A stretch of DNA of 64,000 nt from Aphelidium insulamus (Eukaryota > Aphelidiomycota > Aphelidea > Aphelidiaceae), in the NCBI GenBank assembly GCA_036784855.1, contig JAZDSV010000004.1, positions 434,001 through 498,000 of the forward strand, written 5' to 3'. Position numbers and translations under genes: made by a program. Shown here one piece after another: positions 44,636-56,308 of this stretch; within the stretch, counting starts at the first letter, position 1; the number at the start of each line of letters is the position of its first letter. The notes below the pieces were generated by a model. That model worked only from the letters and a program-made list of their open reading frames with translations, was not told the origin of the DNA and searched no databases.

Positions 44636-46126
44636 ATGATCAGCGCCGCCAAACAGCCAATGCCGCCGCGCACCGAAATCGCGGCTGCCACGCCAGCAAG
44701 TGGCAAGGCTGTTAGTACCGCGACCACCCCGCGGTATCACATGGCCACTGAACTGGTTGGGGCGACACTGTCTGCCGTGGACTGCGGTGATGGCGGTTCC
44801 GACACGGCGGCAGCCCACTATAACGCCACCTCCATGCCGATATATCAGACGGCCACGTTCCGGCAGCGGGCGGCCACCGAGATGGGCGAGTACGACTACA
44901 CGCGGTCCGGAAACCCCACCCGCTCTCATCTCGGTGAGTGTGCATGCTGCTTCACTGTGCCACGGCTAATCCGTACCTATGTAGAGGCGCACCTGGCAAA
45001 GATAATGGGGGCGCAGCACGCGTTTGCCGTGAGCAGTGGCATGAGTGCGCTGGACGCCATTACTCGCTGCGTACGGGCCGGAGATGAGATTATCGCCGGG
45101 ACCGACATCTATGGGGGTGCGTTATCTGCAATGATATGTTGACACCATGATATATGTAGGGACCAACCGACTGCTGACACTTTTGGGCACTCATGGCGGC
45201 ATCACCGTGCACCACGTGGATACCACGGAACCGGACTGTGCGTCGATACAGCGACTGTTGACACCCAAAACACGTCTCATTCTGCTTGAAACACCCACCA
45301 ACCCGCTGTTGCGTGTGGTGGACATTCGCCGCGTTGTGCGATGTGTTCGGGAGAGTGCGGTGGCGGCTGCGGCTTGGATGTGCGTCGACAACACCATGAT
45401 GTCGCCGTACCTGCAGCGGCCACTGGATATGGGCGTGGATATCGTGTATCACAGCGGCACAAAGTATCTCAGTGGCCACCACGATCTGATGGCCGGAGTC
45501 ATCGGAGTGCGCGATGCATCTGTCGCCGCAGTGAGTTGCTGTATTTAACTGATACAGAAGACTGTGCTTACTCAAGGCAGAATATCGCACACGTTATAAA
45601 TGCCGTGGGGAGTGGATTGGCGCCGTTCGAGTGCTTCTTGCTGGCACGCGGTATTAAAACTCTGGCGGTGCGCATGGACAGACAGCAGGACAATTGTACG
45701 CGCATCGCCCGCTTTTTGCACTCACACGGCTTCCGTGTCAATTACCCTGGTTTGGAGTCACATCCGGGCCATGAGGTTCACTTGGGGCAAGCTACCGGTG
45801 CCGGCGCCGTGCTATCGTTCGAGACTGGAGACACTGCGCTGTCTGAGCGAGTAGTTGAAGCCACTCGGATCTGGTCCATCTCGGTATCGTTCGGGGCGGT
45901 CAACTCGCTCATAAGGTGGGTTTTATGTTTGCCTAATCATACGGTTTTACGATGTATCCATTGCAGCATGCCGTGCCGTATGTCACACGCCTCCATACCG
46001 GCTAGTGTGCGGCAAGAACGCTGCCTGCCAGAAGACTTGATCCGTCTCTGTGTGGGACTGGAAGACGCTCAAGATCTTATTGATGATTTGTCGACTGCGC
46101 TGCGGTCAGCTGGCTTACTTCAATAG
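44636..46126 (+). CDS. cystathionine beta-lyase-like PLP enzyme
   Basis: Cys/Met-metabolism PLP enzyme; its closest motifs suggest cystathionine beta-lyase, which splits cystathionine to homocysteine in methionine synthesis. Five exons (44636-44933, 44985-45116, 45160-45530, 45581-45915, 45967-46126) give 431 residues. Visible motifs: SMPIYQTATFRQ, YDYTRSGNPTRSHLE (phosphate contacts), MGAQHAFAVSSGMSALDAI, GTDIYGGTNRLL, LILLETPTNPLLRVVDI, CVDNTMMSPYLQRPLDMGVD, the PLP Lys in YHSGTKYLSGHHDLMAG, and AVGSGLAPFECFLLARGIKT. SGTKYLSGHHD resembles fungal STR3-type beta-lyases more than gamma-lyases, but the distinction needs a tree. No targeting peptide is obvious. Confidence 0.92.
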
Positions 46127-46211
46127 CGCACTGCAATATACATACAGTACATATATATATAATATGTGATGTCTGTGTGTATCAGTCAGTCTATAAGGCG
46201 GCGTGTGTGCA

Positions 46212-47683
46212 CTAGGTGTCATCGTCGAACGGGTTGGCAGAGTAGCGCACAGGCTGTCGACCAGGAGGATCACCTCCGCCAGCACCCGGCATCCCTTTCG
46301 CCATGTCGGCCATGTTCCAAGCGTCCGCTGCACCAGACACCGGGTCCTCATCGTCAAATGGGTTCGGGGATACAGGCTGTTTCATGGGCGGTGCTGACGC
46401 TGATGCTTCCGAAAACACCATGCCCCGCCCATCCTCGTCCTCCATGGCGTTGAAGAATGGGTTTGGTGCGACGGGTGCTGCGGTGTTGGCTGCATTGGTG
46501 CGTGGTGGCATTGGCGCAGCAGCGTTGCTAGTATTACCAGGTGGACTGGACAGTGTGGACGCGGGAGCACTGCCACTGTTAAGCGCGGTGGCGCTTCGCG
46601 ACAACGTATTGGTTTTCCCGGCCAACGCCGAAGCAGAGCGTGGCGGAGTGGCAGGCGGCAGGGGCGATGCATTACCATTACGTACAGGAGGCGACGGCTC
46701 AAGATCCCCCGTGATGCGCGTGCGTTTATCTGACGGTTGACGCGCATGACCAGCTTTGGCTGAGGCTGCCGCAGCACCAGTGTAGTAGTTGGTGTACTCT
46801 AGCGGCGATGGTATTACGGCGCCAGTACCAGAGGCGCGGACAAAGTCGTCAATATCACGCTTCACGTCGCATGTCTCCAACGTCTTGCGTAGGCGCTCGC
46901 AGGCCTACCGGGGTGAGCATGAGTGATAATGACGTGCGCAGAATGATAACTCACCTCGTCATCGCCAACACAGGCAGCCGAGCTCAAATTTGCATGGGTC
47001 CACAGTGAAGACCTGATGAATGATATGCGATCCTCTTCCAGGCTCTGGAACTCCTGTCCACAAATCAGCAATTGTAAGGTATTCACTGCACTGCATATTT
47101 ATGTACCTCACATGCGGCCACCCACTCACGGACCCACTGGCTGTGCAGTTCGTGGAGCTTTTCAACCGCCTGCTGGTAGTCAATGTCCGCTTGACGGCTG
47201 GCAGTGGTCGCCTTGAGCAATTTGGCGTCCAGCTTCTCAATTTCTTTTGGCTGCTTGGTTTGCTGCCGTTGCGTGGTCAGTTGTTCCAGCTCCAGGCATC
47301 GCGCAGTGTACTTTTCCTCCGACTGCGAATTATTATTATGAGATATTCATAGGTATATATACCTTTAATACGAGCGCTTCTTGCGCCTGTTTGGCCTTCA
47401 ATGACTTTTCAATGATTGTCTGGTGCTGCGGGCAGAATGGACAATCAGCGCGGTGGAACAATCAACGCGCACAGACAATGAATGGGACAGTCACCGCCGT
47501 ACCTCTTTGCGCCTGTCACGCTGCTGTGCCATAAACACTGCCATTGGCTTGTCCAGCTGTGCGCGGATACTGTCGGCCAGCAGTTGGCGGCTCTTGGCCT
47601 GTGCCTCCAGCTCCTCCTTGAACTTTAGTAGTGACGTGCGCAGCCCGCTATTGCAAGGCGTCAGTGGTGTCACGGTGTTACAA

Positions 47684-47736
<53 letters not shown>

Positions 47737-47956
47737 CTTATCACACCTACCCAATTTCATGGATCTTCTTGTCGTCGTCGAGACCCTTGGCCAGCTTCTG
47801 CAGCTTGCGCACATAGTCCTCTTCCATGTCGGCGCGGGCGGCAAACACCGCCTGCAGCTCCGTGCATGTATGCTTGGCCACCTTCATTCGTTCCATCAGC
47901 ACATCGAACCCGAGGTCCTGGGCGCCCCAGAAGGCCTCGGCGAACTGGGTAGACAT
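46212..47956 (-). CDS. F-BAR domain protein with C-terminal NPF motifs
   Basis: Membrane-curving protein of the PACSIN/PSTPIP/Cdc15 group, likely in endocytosis or cytokinesis. The FCH start is clear: FAEAFWGAQDLGFDVLMERM, then TELQAVFAARADMEEDYVRK and LQKLAKGLDDDKKIHEIG. The rest of the F-BAR helices are spread over several short exons (LRTSLLKFKEELEAQAKSRQ, SLKAKQAQEALVLK, LDAKLLKATTASRQADIDY, FQSLEEDRISFIRSSLW). The last exon (about 46903-46212) is a disordered tail with three NPF triplets (PNPFFNAMEDE, PNPFDDEDP, NPFDDDT). NPF binds EH domains, as in PACSIN; no SH3 domain is present. Exon borders were not all fixed. The first intron carries a 25-unit CA/TG run. Confidence 0.87.
47685..47734. 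repeat. CA microsatellite, about 25 units, in F-BAR intron
   Basis: The longest pure dinucleotide run in the window, within the first intron of the F-BAR gene (a TG run on the coding strand). Likely length-polymorphic. Confidence 0.95.
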
Positions 47957-48429
47957 TTGAATTGTGTTGTCGGATGTGTACTGTCAAGTGCGGCTCTGTT
48001 TGTACAGGTATGCACAGAGTACTCGCAGATGGACACACAAGACGGCTGGCTGGTGCTGGCCACAGTTCTCCGTCTACAATCGTCCAAACTGCAGCTCTGT
48101 GTTGGATATCTGGATATCTGCGTGTGGCACATTCACTGTGTATCGGGTACGCGTTTTGCGTGGCTGTCACGTCGCGTTATATCATTTGACATTTCGCCAC
48201 GCGTCTAAATAATCAAACAGTGGACAGCATGTGGTGTATATGTGCACGGTCTTGTTTTTGCGCTGAGTTTAAATAATGTTAGGCAGTTCCCACTATGATA
48301 AGGAACCTGCGCGGCCAGACCCTGCGCACCCGGCACATTAAATGTTAACTAGTATATACAAAGTAACCAATATGTGGCATAAAGTAACCTATTGACAGAA
48401 GTGAACTAACTAACTGAGCGTCAAGCAGA
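47957..48429. other. intergenic region, nothing recognised
   Basis: Upstream flank of the F-BAR gene and 3' flank of the GPI-type gene, both on minus. A plus-strand frame crosses it but has no coding character. No repeat, TATA box or RNA gene could be supported. Confidence 0.5.
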
Positions 48430-49062
48430 TTAAACTTCCACGAGAACTACCGCCAGCATTGCCACAATGATGTCCATCATTAGCGTCTGACGCGTGGATG
48501 CATACGAGGCGAGTTGTCCCGACTTTGGTACCGTGAACACCTCATAGTTGACAACATCCTGGCACAAGTTAACCGGGACCGGAGCGTTTGCGGGGCCCGA
48601 ATTGCACCCCTGTGAACATGCCGAGTCATTGCAGTTGGTCAGGATTTCCAAGGTGTTGTTGGCGCCGATAAAGGTGTACTTAAAATACTGGCCCGAAGCA
48701 GCGACACATTCATTTGCAATGAACATCGCAACGCTACTAATGTTGCCAGAGCACTTCATGCCGTCGTAAACAGATAACTTGACGTACTGCTTGCCTTCAT
48801 ACAGTAGGCTATTGGATGGGGCCTCCACGGGGCCGGTCACGTTTGAACATCTTGTGATAAAGGCCGTATTTCTTGCAGTGTCAACTTGACAGAGACCATC
48901 TTTCCCACACGCATATGCGGATTTCCTTATACCAGTGCCTACGTAGATTGCGGGCGTGTTTTCCGCGCACTTGTCGCCATAGAATGCCATTTCAGTTTCC
49001 ACAACGTACTGACCGGCCACCAACGTGGCAAACAATGCAAGCGCGCTAAAAAATGACTTCAT
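48430..49062 (-). CDS. probable GPI-anchored Cys-rich surface protein
   Basis: Intronless, 210 residues. A signal peptide (MKSFFSALALFATLVAGQ) is followed by an extracellular domain with 11-12 cysteines and several N-glycosylation sites (CSNVTG, GNISS, GANNTLE). The C-terminus is a hydrophobic tail (LMMDIIVAMLAVVLVEV) after a small-residue region (SGQLASYAS), the pattern of a GPI-attachment signal. No named family is recognised. PIG-B, which adds the third mannose of GPI anchors, lies 9 kb away, but they need not be linked. The promoter has a clean TATA box and a CCAAT box. Confidence 0.72.
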   Translation of the reverse strand: MKSFFSALALFATLVAGQYVVETEMAFYGDKCAENTPAIYVGTGIRKSAYACGKDGLCQVDTARNTAFITRCSNVTGPVEAPSNSLLYEGKQYVKLSVYDGMKCSGNISSVAMFIANECVAASGQYFKYTFIGANNTLEILTNCNDSACSQGCNSGPANAPVPVNLCQDVVNYEVFTVPKSGQLASYASTRQTLMMDIIVAMLAVVLVEV

Positions 49063-49142
49063 TGTCGCTGGTCGTGGTTTGTAATATTACCAGTAATGGG
49101 CTTGTAAATGAATAGAAGACCACGAAAGAACAGCTAGACTGT

Positions 49143-49194
49143 CTTTTATACTTGCGCAAACATGCTGTCATTCGGCCCATAAGCGGCCAATCAG
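49143..49194 (-). promoter_or_regulatory. TATA and CCAAT boxes of the GPI-type gene
   Basis: On the minus strand: TATAAAAG (plus 49143-49150), about 85 bases before the ATG at 49062, and a reversed CCAAT box (plus GGCCAATCAG, 49185-49194) about 40 bases further upstream. This is the clearest core promoter in the window. Confidence 0.7.
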
Positions 49195-49435
49195 CTCGTC
49201 TGTCTCTCAACATTGGGCGTCCTAAATATGAAATTAATACAACCTGTTTTGGCTCTTTCTAACATCTTGCACTATTCACCATTATTTTATGGACTCTGGC
49301 TGCTAGAAATTCGTAGTGATATAGCTGATATAAATAAATATAAGCTGGAAATGACTTGTATGAAAAAACAAGAAATGCATAATGGCGCTCATCACGTTGA
49401 AAAGTGATGGCGACGATGAAGATGGCACTCTAGTA

Positions 49436-49487
49436 AAGTCTCGGGTTCACCGTATATATATATATATATACGGTGAACCCGAGACTT
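49436..49487. repeat. 52-base perfect palindrome with TA core
   Basis: Left arm AAGTCTCGGGTTCACCG (49436-49452), an 18-base TA run (49453-49470), right arm CGGTGAACCCGAGACTT (49471-49487). The arms are exact reverse complements and the TA core is itself symmetric, so all 52 bases form one perfect palindrome. It lies 118 bases before the ATG of the coiled-coil gene at 49606, in its promoter or 5' leader. The rest of 49195-49605 holds CTCT/GAGA-rich leader sequence and nothing coding. Confidence 0.97.
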
Positions 49488-49605
49488 ATATATCTTTTGT
49501 TCGTAGAGACAGAGGAAGGTAGAGACAGACAGAGACGAGAGAGAGAGCCATACAGTCAGTTGTAAATACAACTGAGACAACTGAGAGAGACAAATATTCC
49601 GCCAA

Positions 49606-51813
49606 ATGCAAAGCCCCGGCCGCAACGCCACACCGGCACAGCTGCGACAGGAGGTGGCTTTCCTAACGCAGAAGCTGCACTACCAGCAGTCGCTGCTGGA
49701 CGACGAGCGCAAGATCACGGACGACCTGCTCAACACCAAGAACAAGGCAATCGAGGCGTTCCAGCAACAGTTGTCAGAGCTTCAGGCGCACAACACTGCC
49801 GAAGTCGAGCGCCTGCAGCGTGAGTATGACGAGGTTGGTCCTCTCCATACAGACGGTGGATATGCTCTCGTCGCTCATACACCGACCGCAGTCCCTGCTC
49901 AAGGCCGACGAGGAGTGGCGGCGGCGCTGGGAGACCGAGAAGGCGGCACACCACGCCGAACGCACACTCATACAATCCACGGCCGAGAAGACCCGGGAGG
50001 ACCTGCATGCCCGCCTGCAGGAACACCAGCTGGCCACCAAGCAGGCGGCAGACGCGGCCGTGCATCGCGTGCAGGACGAACACCGGAAAACAGTGCGCAA
50101 GATGGCGGCCCAGCACGAGCAGCAGGTGCAAGCGCTTCAAACCTCGCATCAAGAAGAACTGGCGCGTGTCAAGGATGAGGCACGGCACGCTGTCCAGTCT
50201 ACGCAACGCAAGTCTGAGCAGCAACTAAAGGCTGTGCGCAAGGAGAATGAAGCTGGACTGGACGCCCTACGAGCAAGTATTTGTCCCCTACGTCGGCAAG
50301 TCTAACACAGCGTGCAGGCCGAACTGGAGAGCAAGGATATGATCATTGCAGACCTGAAGGAAAAGTGCGTTGTCCTCGCTCGTGCCACCGACAAGAAGGT
50401 CTCTCATTGTTGTACAATGCGCCTCTCACCATTTAATCGCATGGACAGGTGGATGAAATAACTCGCGCGTTCACTCGAGACTTTGAAAAGCTCAAAGATA
50501 AAGCCAGCAAAGAGAATGATGAAGCGCGGCGCCAGTACACGGAACTTGCACGTAAACTCGAGCAGCGATGCTTCCGTCTTGACGGCGAGAAGCAGTCGCA
50601 AAAGGCTGCACACGAACAGCTGATGGCAGATGCACATCAAGCGCACAAGGAAGAAGTGGCCAGAGTGCAGGAGGAAAAGTTTGCAGCCATTGACGCGATA
50701 AAGAAGGACGCCGATGCAAAGGTTTTCTACTGACTACTTCATTGCATCGGTCCCACTTACAGCACAAACATCAGATCAAAGCGGCTATAGAAGATCACCG
50801 CAAAGACTTGCAACTTTACCGGCAGCAACAACAGCGAGAATTGGATTTGGCGCACGCACAGGCAGCAGAAACTGTGGAGCGCATATCAGACGAGTTCAAA
50901 CTGCGGGAAAAGCAGCAAGTGGAGCGCATAACCACGCTGGAGCAAATGTTGCAAAAGCTTCGCATGCAAACCGTGCTGCAGGATTCATACTGGCGCAAAA
51001 AGGAGGAACAGTATAAGCGGGACACGCTGAAGGAGGTTCGGATTAAATGTTGTGAGTTCGTGTTATTATAACTCTTCATCTGCAGATAACAACGCTGCAA
51101 ACAAGCAAAGATGAAATGCAGCACAATTTTAGGACAGAAGTTTCGAAATTGAAAAAGAACCTTGACGAGCGCGAGCAAAAGTTGGGCGAACTGAATGCAA
51201 AGCTGATTGCAACAGAGAACAAACTGGTTGAGGCAAGGATAGAGTTGGACGCCAGAACGCTGCAGCACCGAGACGATGTTGACAAGATGACCAGACGCTT
51301 CTCTGAAGTTCGCCAGGATGCAAGTAACAGTCTTGGTGTGCGCCTAGTCTGTCTAAACTATTGTATAGTTATCGCAGTCGATAATCGCGCAGGAAGTATT
51401 TCAGCGGAGGTCACATGTAGGCCATGTAAATCTCCCTGATCAATACATTTAATCCACAGGATATGTCTCGAGATTTGGCGGAAAAGGCAGAAAATTTGCG
51501 AAAACTTGAAGAGCGTGCGCGCAAAGCTGAACAAGAACGTCTAGCAATGGAAGCCGAACTGCAACAATCACGCCGCCAGTCTCCATCATTACGATCTGCC
51601 TCTCCATCGAGATCTCGAGCGTCGAGTAATCGTCGTGCTTATGAAAAGGACACAGACTCTATCGAGTGGTTGCCTGTTGGCGACACTGGACCACGGGTTG
51701 TTCTTAACGAGTATACGGTTGACGGACCGGATGAATACTATCTGAGATCGTCTCCCAGGCAACACGGCCCGTCGTCACCAAGACGACCTGAGGGCAGCAC
51801 TAGTTTTGTGTAA
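49606..51813 (+). CDS. coiled-coil protein, probable centrosomal or cytoskeletal scaffold
   Basis: At least seven exons; the first is 49606-49833 and the second starts at 49892. The product begins MQSPGRNATPAQLRQEVAFL and is almost wholly heptad-repeat coiled coil (for example ERITTLEQMLQKLRMQTVLQ and VSKLKKNLDEREQKLGELNA). It ends with a Ser/Arg/Pro-rich disordered tail (PSLRSASPSRSRASSNRRAY, then SSPRQHGPSSPRRPEGSTSF). The tail has many S-P sites, possible proline-directed phosphorylation sites. Short introns interrupt the heptads without breaking frame. Total length is about 570-600 residues. No family was recognised; similar architecture occurs in ciliary and basal-body proteins. It converges with the P5A ATPase, stops 86 bases apart. 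Confidence 0.8.
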
Positions 51814-51899
51814 TTAGAGTATAGAGTTGATTATACGTTACATAAATTGGCTTATCAAGTAGTCGCCATGATATGTCTTTATGGTACTCTCGAGGTGTC

Positions 51900-54800
51900 T
51901 CAGCTACGCACAACAAGCTCTTCGGCATCTCTGATACGGCTGGGTTGAGATGCGCCCAAGTTTTCCCATTCAGCATCATCCAGTCCGAGGGATTTCGACG
52001 GTTTGCAGTCGGAGAAGAGCTTGCTGCACACGGCTTCCACGGCTAGCGAGCATCCGAAATCCGTCAGTATGGCCTTGACGAGAAATTCACTGAATGACGG
52101 CGTCAGTTCCACCAGCTCCACCATCGTGTTCAAGTCGGCGCTGAGCTGTGCGGCGCCAAGCACAGCCACGCCAAACAGCGATACCAACGAGTAAAACAGG
52201 GGCTTATTCTCTCGCAACGATTCGCGGAAAGGGCGTCCCTATTGATAAGCTTATATGTATGGGCGAGTTGCTATCATATGTACCTGATAGTTTATAAGAA
52301 AGGTGGAAACCTGCATCGACAGCGATATCAAGTAGACGGCAGTGTTGAGCAAATTCGGGGCAAACTTGGTCTCCTCGGGGGCGGGCTGCCAGTCCACTGG
52401 GAGATGCAACTTGGTGTGCTGCACCACATGCCACAGTGAGAATGAGTGCACTGCAAACTGTCCCAGCACCGACAGCAGGATGTAAAAGTTGAAGATATTT
52501 GGCTGCGGGCGCTGTCGCGACAGTCTTGAAATAGGTTTGCCCCACGATAGAAACATAAAGCAGCCAGCCAGCAGGAATCCTTGCAGCGTCACCTGAGTGT
52601 CGCCGTATTTGATTCCGTCCAGGTACAATGCGCTCAAACTGAACGCAGTGATGAGGCAATTGAGTGCCAGAATCTTGTACATTTGAATCGTGGTAACCAG
52701 CGTGCATCGTCCTTGGCGAACAATGTTGCAGATAGATGTTACAGACGTTAATTTTGAGGTAAACGGCGCGGCCACGCTGGCATCGCCAAACTTTAAAACG
52801 GGCATCTCCTCCATGGCTTCCATGTTTTCCGCCATCTTGCTCATCAGTTGCTGTTGTTGTCGCTGTGCCGCCAGTTGTCTTTGATTGCCACCAGTTGTCG
52901 CTACGCTATTGCCGCCAGCGGGAGCATTAGGGTTGGGAATTCCCCACGCCTTGTACAGCTCATCCTGCTTCTTCTGAAATTCCCGCATACGCCTCTCCTG
53001 CATGGACTTTGCAATCTTGGCGAGATCTTCGGGCTTGCCGTCCAACAACGCCACGCCGACGTGAGCTTGCTTGAGTGCGCCCACGTCATTTGTTCCGTCA
53101 CCGCACATCAGGGTCCAGTAGCCAGCATTCTTCAGGGCAAACAGAACGTACTCTTTTTGCGATGGGCTGACGCGTGCGTATACAAATAGCTGTGGAAGCA
53201 GTACCCGTTCAAACAACGGTGTTCCCTGCAACTTGTCCATGGCACGCCCAGTCACACAAAGATCATGCTGAGCAATCAATTGCTGAAGCACCAGTGATGG
53301 TCGGGTTAGCTGAAGCATATCGCGCGTGACAGGCACATTGGTTGCATCGTGCAGTGACTGAAATGCTAGCTGTCCGTCCCCATCGGCACCTTCCGCATCC
53401 AGGATGAGAGGCTCACGACGCAAAATTCGCAACTGCTTGGCCACATGCGATGCAGTCAATGCATTGTCACCAGTTATCATAATGATCTGAACTGTTAACA
53501 GGCATATGATAATATGCTAATCGTATAGGTACTTGCCCTATGCATGGACGCGTGCAGCTCGTCAATGGCAGCGGCAGTGTCTGGCTTCAACGGGCAGTGG
53601 AACACCAGAAACCCACCAAACAGCAAATCACTCTCAACCTGCTTGCGGTCGTAATCGCGCAATTTTTCCGTGCGGGCGCTATGCTTGCGCGGCAACTCGA
53701 TCCACTTGTAGCCAAGCGCAATCACCCGCGACCCATTCATGGCAAAGTGCTTGTACGTGGCATCAAAGTTGGCAGGAAGCACCTTGTACATATCACGCAG
53801 TACTTCAGGTGCGCCCTTGACGGCGGCGAGATACATGCCGCTCGCGGCAGAATCGACAATCTTGTGGCTCATGTGCTCACTAATAGTTTCGGCGTCTCGT
53901 AGTCGAGACACATCGTAAAAGGCAGCGTCCACGTTCATTGCGGCAATTGTAGACATGCGCTTGAGCGACGATGAGAACGGAAACCGCTTCATTATGGTCA
54001 CTGAAGTGTGTTGCGCGCGCTTACCCCCATCACTAGTCTCCTTCGGCACCATAGTGTCGGCTATCAATGTTGTAATTGCGATATAAAACAATTGATAACA
54101 ATACGCACATTGACATAGAGTCCAGCGAAGCGAATCCACCACCTCCTTCTCCATTGGATCGCCGACGACAGTCTGTTTGTCCAGCAGCATTAGCGAGTGA
54201 CATGCGACCACAGTGAGAGCAGTGTGCGGTGGCAACTCGGTGGCCTTGCGCAACTTCATGGCGTGCTTGCGTAATCCAGCGACACCCTCCAGCACCAGTT
54301 TCTCCGTGGTCAGCGTGCCGGTCTTGTCAAAGCAGCACACCTCGACCTTGCCGGCGAACGGTATACGGAACGGCTCGGTGCAGAAAATGGCCATTCGCGA
54401 GAACGCAAGCATGGACTGATTCACGGCCATTGAGAGTTCCATGGGCAGCTCGGGCGGCACCACCGACGTGATGATCATGATGCAGTCGAGGACCAGTTTG
54501 CCCTTCTTGCGCCCGCTGGCCACACCGCTCTGCCACACATGCACGGCGGCCGTGATTGCAAAGATGAGCAGGAAGAGAATGAAGAATAGGGACTCCAGAT
54601 TGTTGGCAGACACGCGCTCCTCGCTGTAGACCATGGTGCGAACCAGTTTGCCTTGCGTGGTGCCAAAACCCGTGCGCAACACAAATCCAATGGCACCCCC
54701 GTCAGGCGGCTGGGGTACGGGCGACGGCAGAGCGCCGCCAGATGGAGTCGCTTGCAGAACTTTGGTTCCGCCGTACACCACATTGAGCTTGAATTGATCA

Positions 54801-56107
54801 GACTTGATGTCAAAGTCCGTGTCGGCCAGCGACGCACCACCACCAGGAGCCTCCTTCATCAGCGGGGTTGATTCACCACTCAGCATGGCCTCGTTGACGA
54901 TGCAAGATCCGGTAATCAGGAGTACATCACAGGGCACCGTGATCTCGTCAGACTTGCCTCGGACAATGGAGACCAGATCGCCAGGAAGTAGCTTATCTGA
55001 TGCAACCTCTGCCCAGCGCCCGTCACGGTAGACCGACAGCGCGTAAGGCTGCTGCGCCATCGATCGGAGCTCTCTGAGATTTCTCAGACGCTACGCACCA
55101 ATTAATATCAATAGTGGTATGCATTCCTGACCACCAGATCTTACTTGATGCACAACGGTCGACTCAAATACAAATAGCATTCCCAGCGTGAACAGCGAGT
55201 AGTACCAGTACTCATCGAGCAGCCACAGGCCCACGCAAAACACCTGAAATACAAAGAAGGGCGCCACGGCGTGCTCCTGAAACAGTTCACGGAAAGTGGG
55301 CAGTGGGATGTCAAATGTGTTGGGACCGAATTTCGTCTGTGCGGCATCCAATGCATTCCCAGACAGACCGCGTGACTGCAAGTATTCGGTGGCCAGGTGT
55401 CCGCGAACCGGGTACTGCGTCTTCAGGAATGTCTTTTTGTCCTCGCTGTACATAAATGTCTTTTTCTGAAAGGCAAAACTGTACTGCACGTTGGTAGTAT
55501 CTGCCACAGACTGCTTCTATGTACACAAATAACAACAGGTTAGCATGCAAGTATTAAAGACACGTTATATACAAAGAAGATAAGTAGCAAGTACAGCACT
55601 TGCCGTACGCGCAATCTGACACAAGGCGCTCTTGCCGTGATGCTTCTCTGGCACGATGCAGACATGCGTCGCTTCAGTCACCGATTTAGCCTAATAATAA
55701 TGCAGTCAGTGCAGGCAAGTTGCGGTGTGAATGAGCGAGAAGAGTACCGCGCGACAGGTAAAGAGCACGCGGAGCTGCGTGGACCACTGGCAGCAGAGGA
55801 ACGAGAGCGCGTGCACCGCCAGCGCCGACATCCACAACACGAAGTTGTACTCGTTGCCACCCGGAGAACCATTTTGAGCAGGCTGGGCTGTGGCGGTGGC
55901 GTTCAGTGCATCAGCAGCAGGAGTGGTCAGATCGGCCGGCACTGCGGCGTCGGCAGAAGTGTCCAGCAGGTGCCAGCTGGCGTACACCACAAGCGGATAT
56001 ACAACCACGGCAAACGGCCACACGTAAGCATGCTGCCACCACGGCAGAAGCGCGTGCAGAGTGGCGCGCTTCACGCTCTTGGACGCCACCAGCTTGACTG
56101 TGGACAT
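51900..56107 (-). CDS. ATP13A1: P5A-type ATPase (ATP13A1/Spf1 family)
   Basis: ER P-type ATPase that removes misinserted transmembrane helices from the ER membrane. All catalytic parts are present: the actuator sequence MLSGESTPLMKE, the P5-type membrane motif VPPELPMELSMAVNQS, the phosphorylated Asp in CFDKTGTLTTEK, the nucleotide-domain KGAPEVLRDMYK, and the hinge CGDGTNDVGALKQAHVG. N-terminal exons (from 56107) give two membrane segments; VCIVPEKHHGKS then FAFQKKTFMYSED match the P5A-specific N-domain. The last exon (to 51900) ends with two further helices and an acidic tail. About 1,200 residues are expected, the family norm. The intron 55517-55603 begins GCAAGT and is the only splice that joins IART to KQSVAD in frame, so GC-AG. 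An intron also lies near 54060-54110. Confidence 0.95.
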
Positions 56108-56308
56108 TTAGTGCTTGGGCCTGATCGCGCCAACTGTGAACAGCAACAGCGCTTCTGCACGTCCAGTTGAGGGCAGTCTGCCTCAAAGTACAACAATAAC
56201 ACAGCCAGCAAATATATATGGACACCGGAGTATTGAAGTTTATTGCACTTGTTGCATATGTTTATATGTGTGTAGTTGCCTCAGCGAAGCCAAACTTAAA
56301 GTGGCAAC

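Noticed and set aside
49436-49487. Palindrome as a tRNA or tRNA-derived element because of GGTTCACC
   Set aside because: The B-box-like stretch has no matching A box or cloverleaf; the symmetry is that of a simple inverted repeat.
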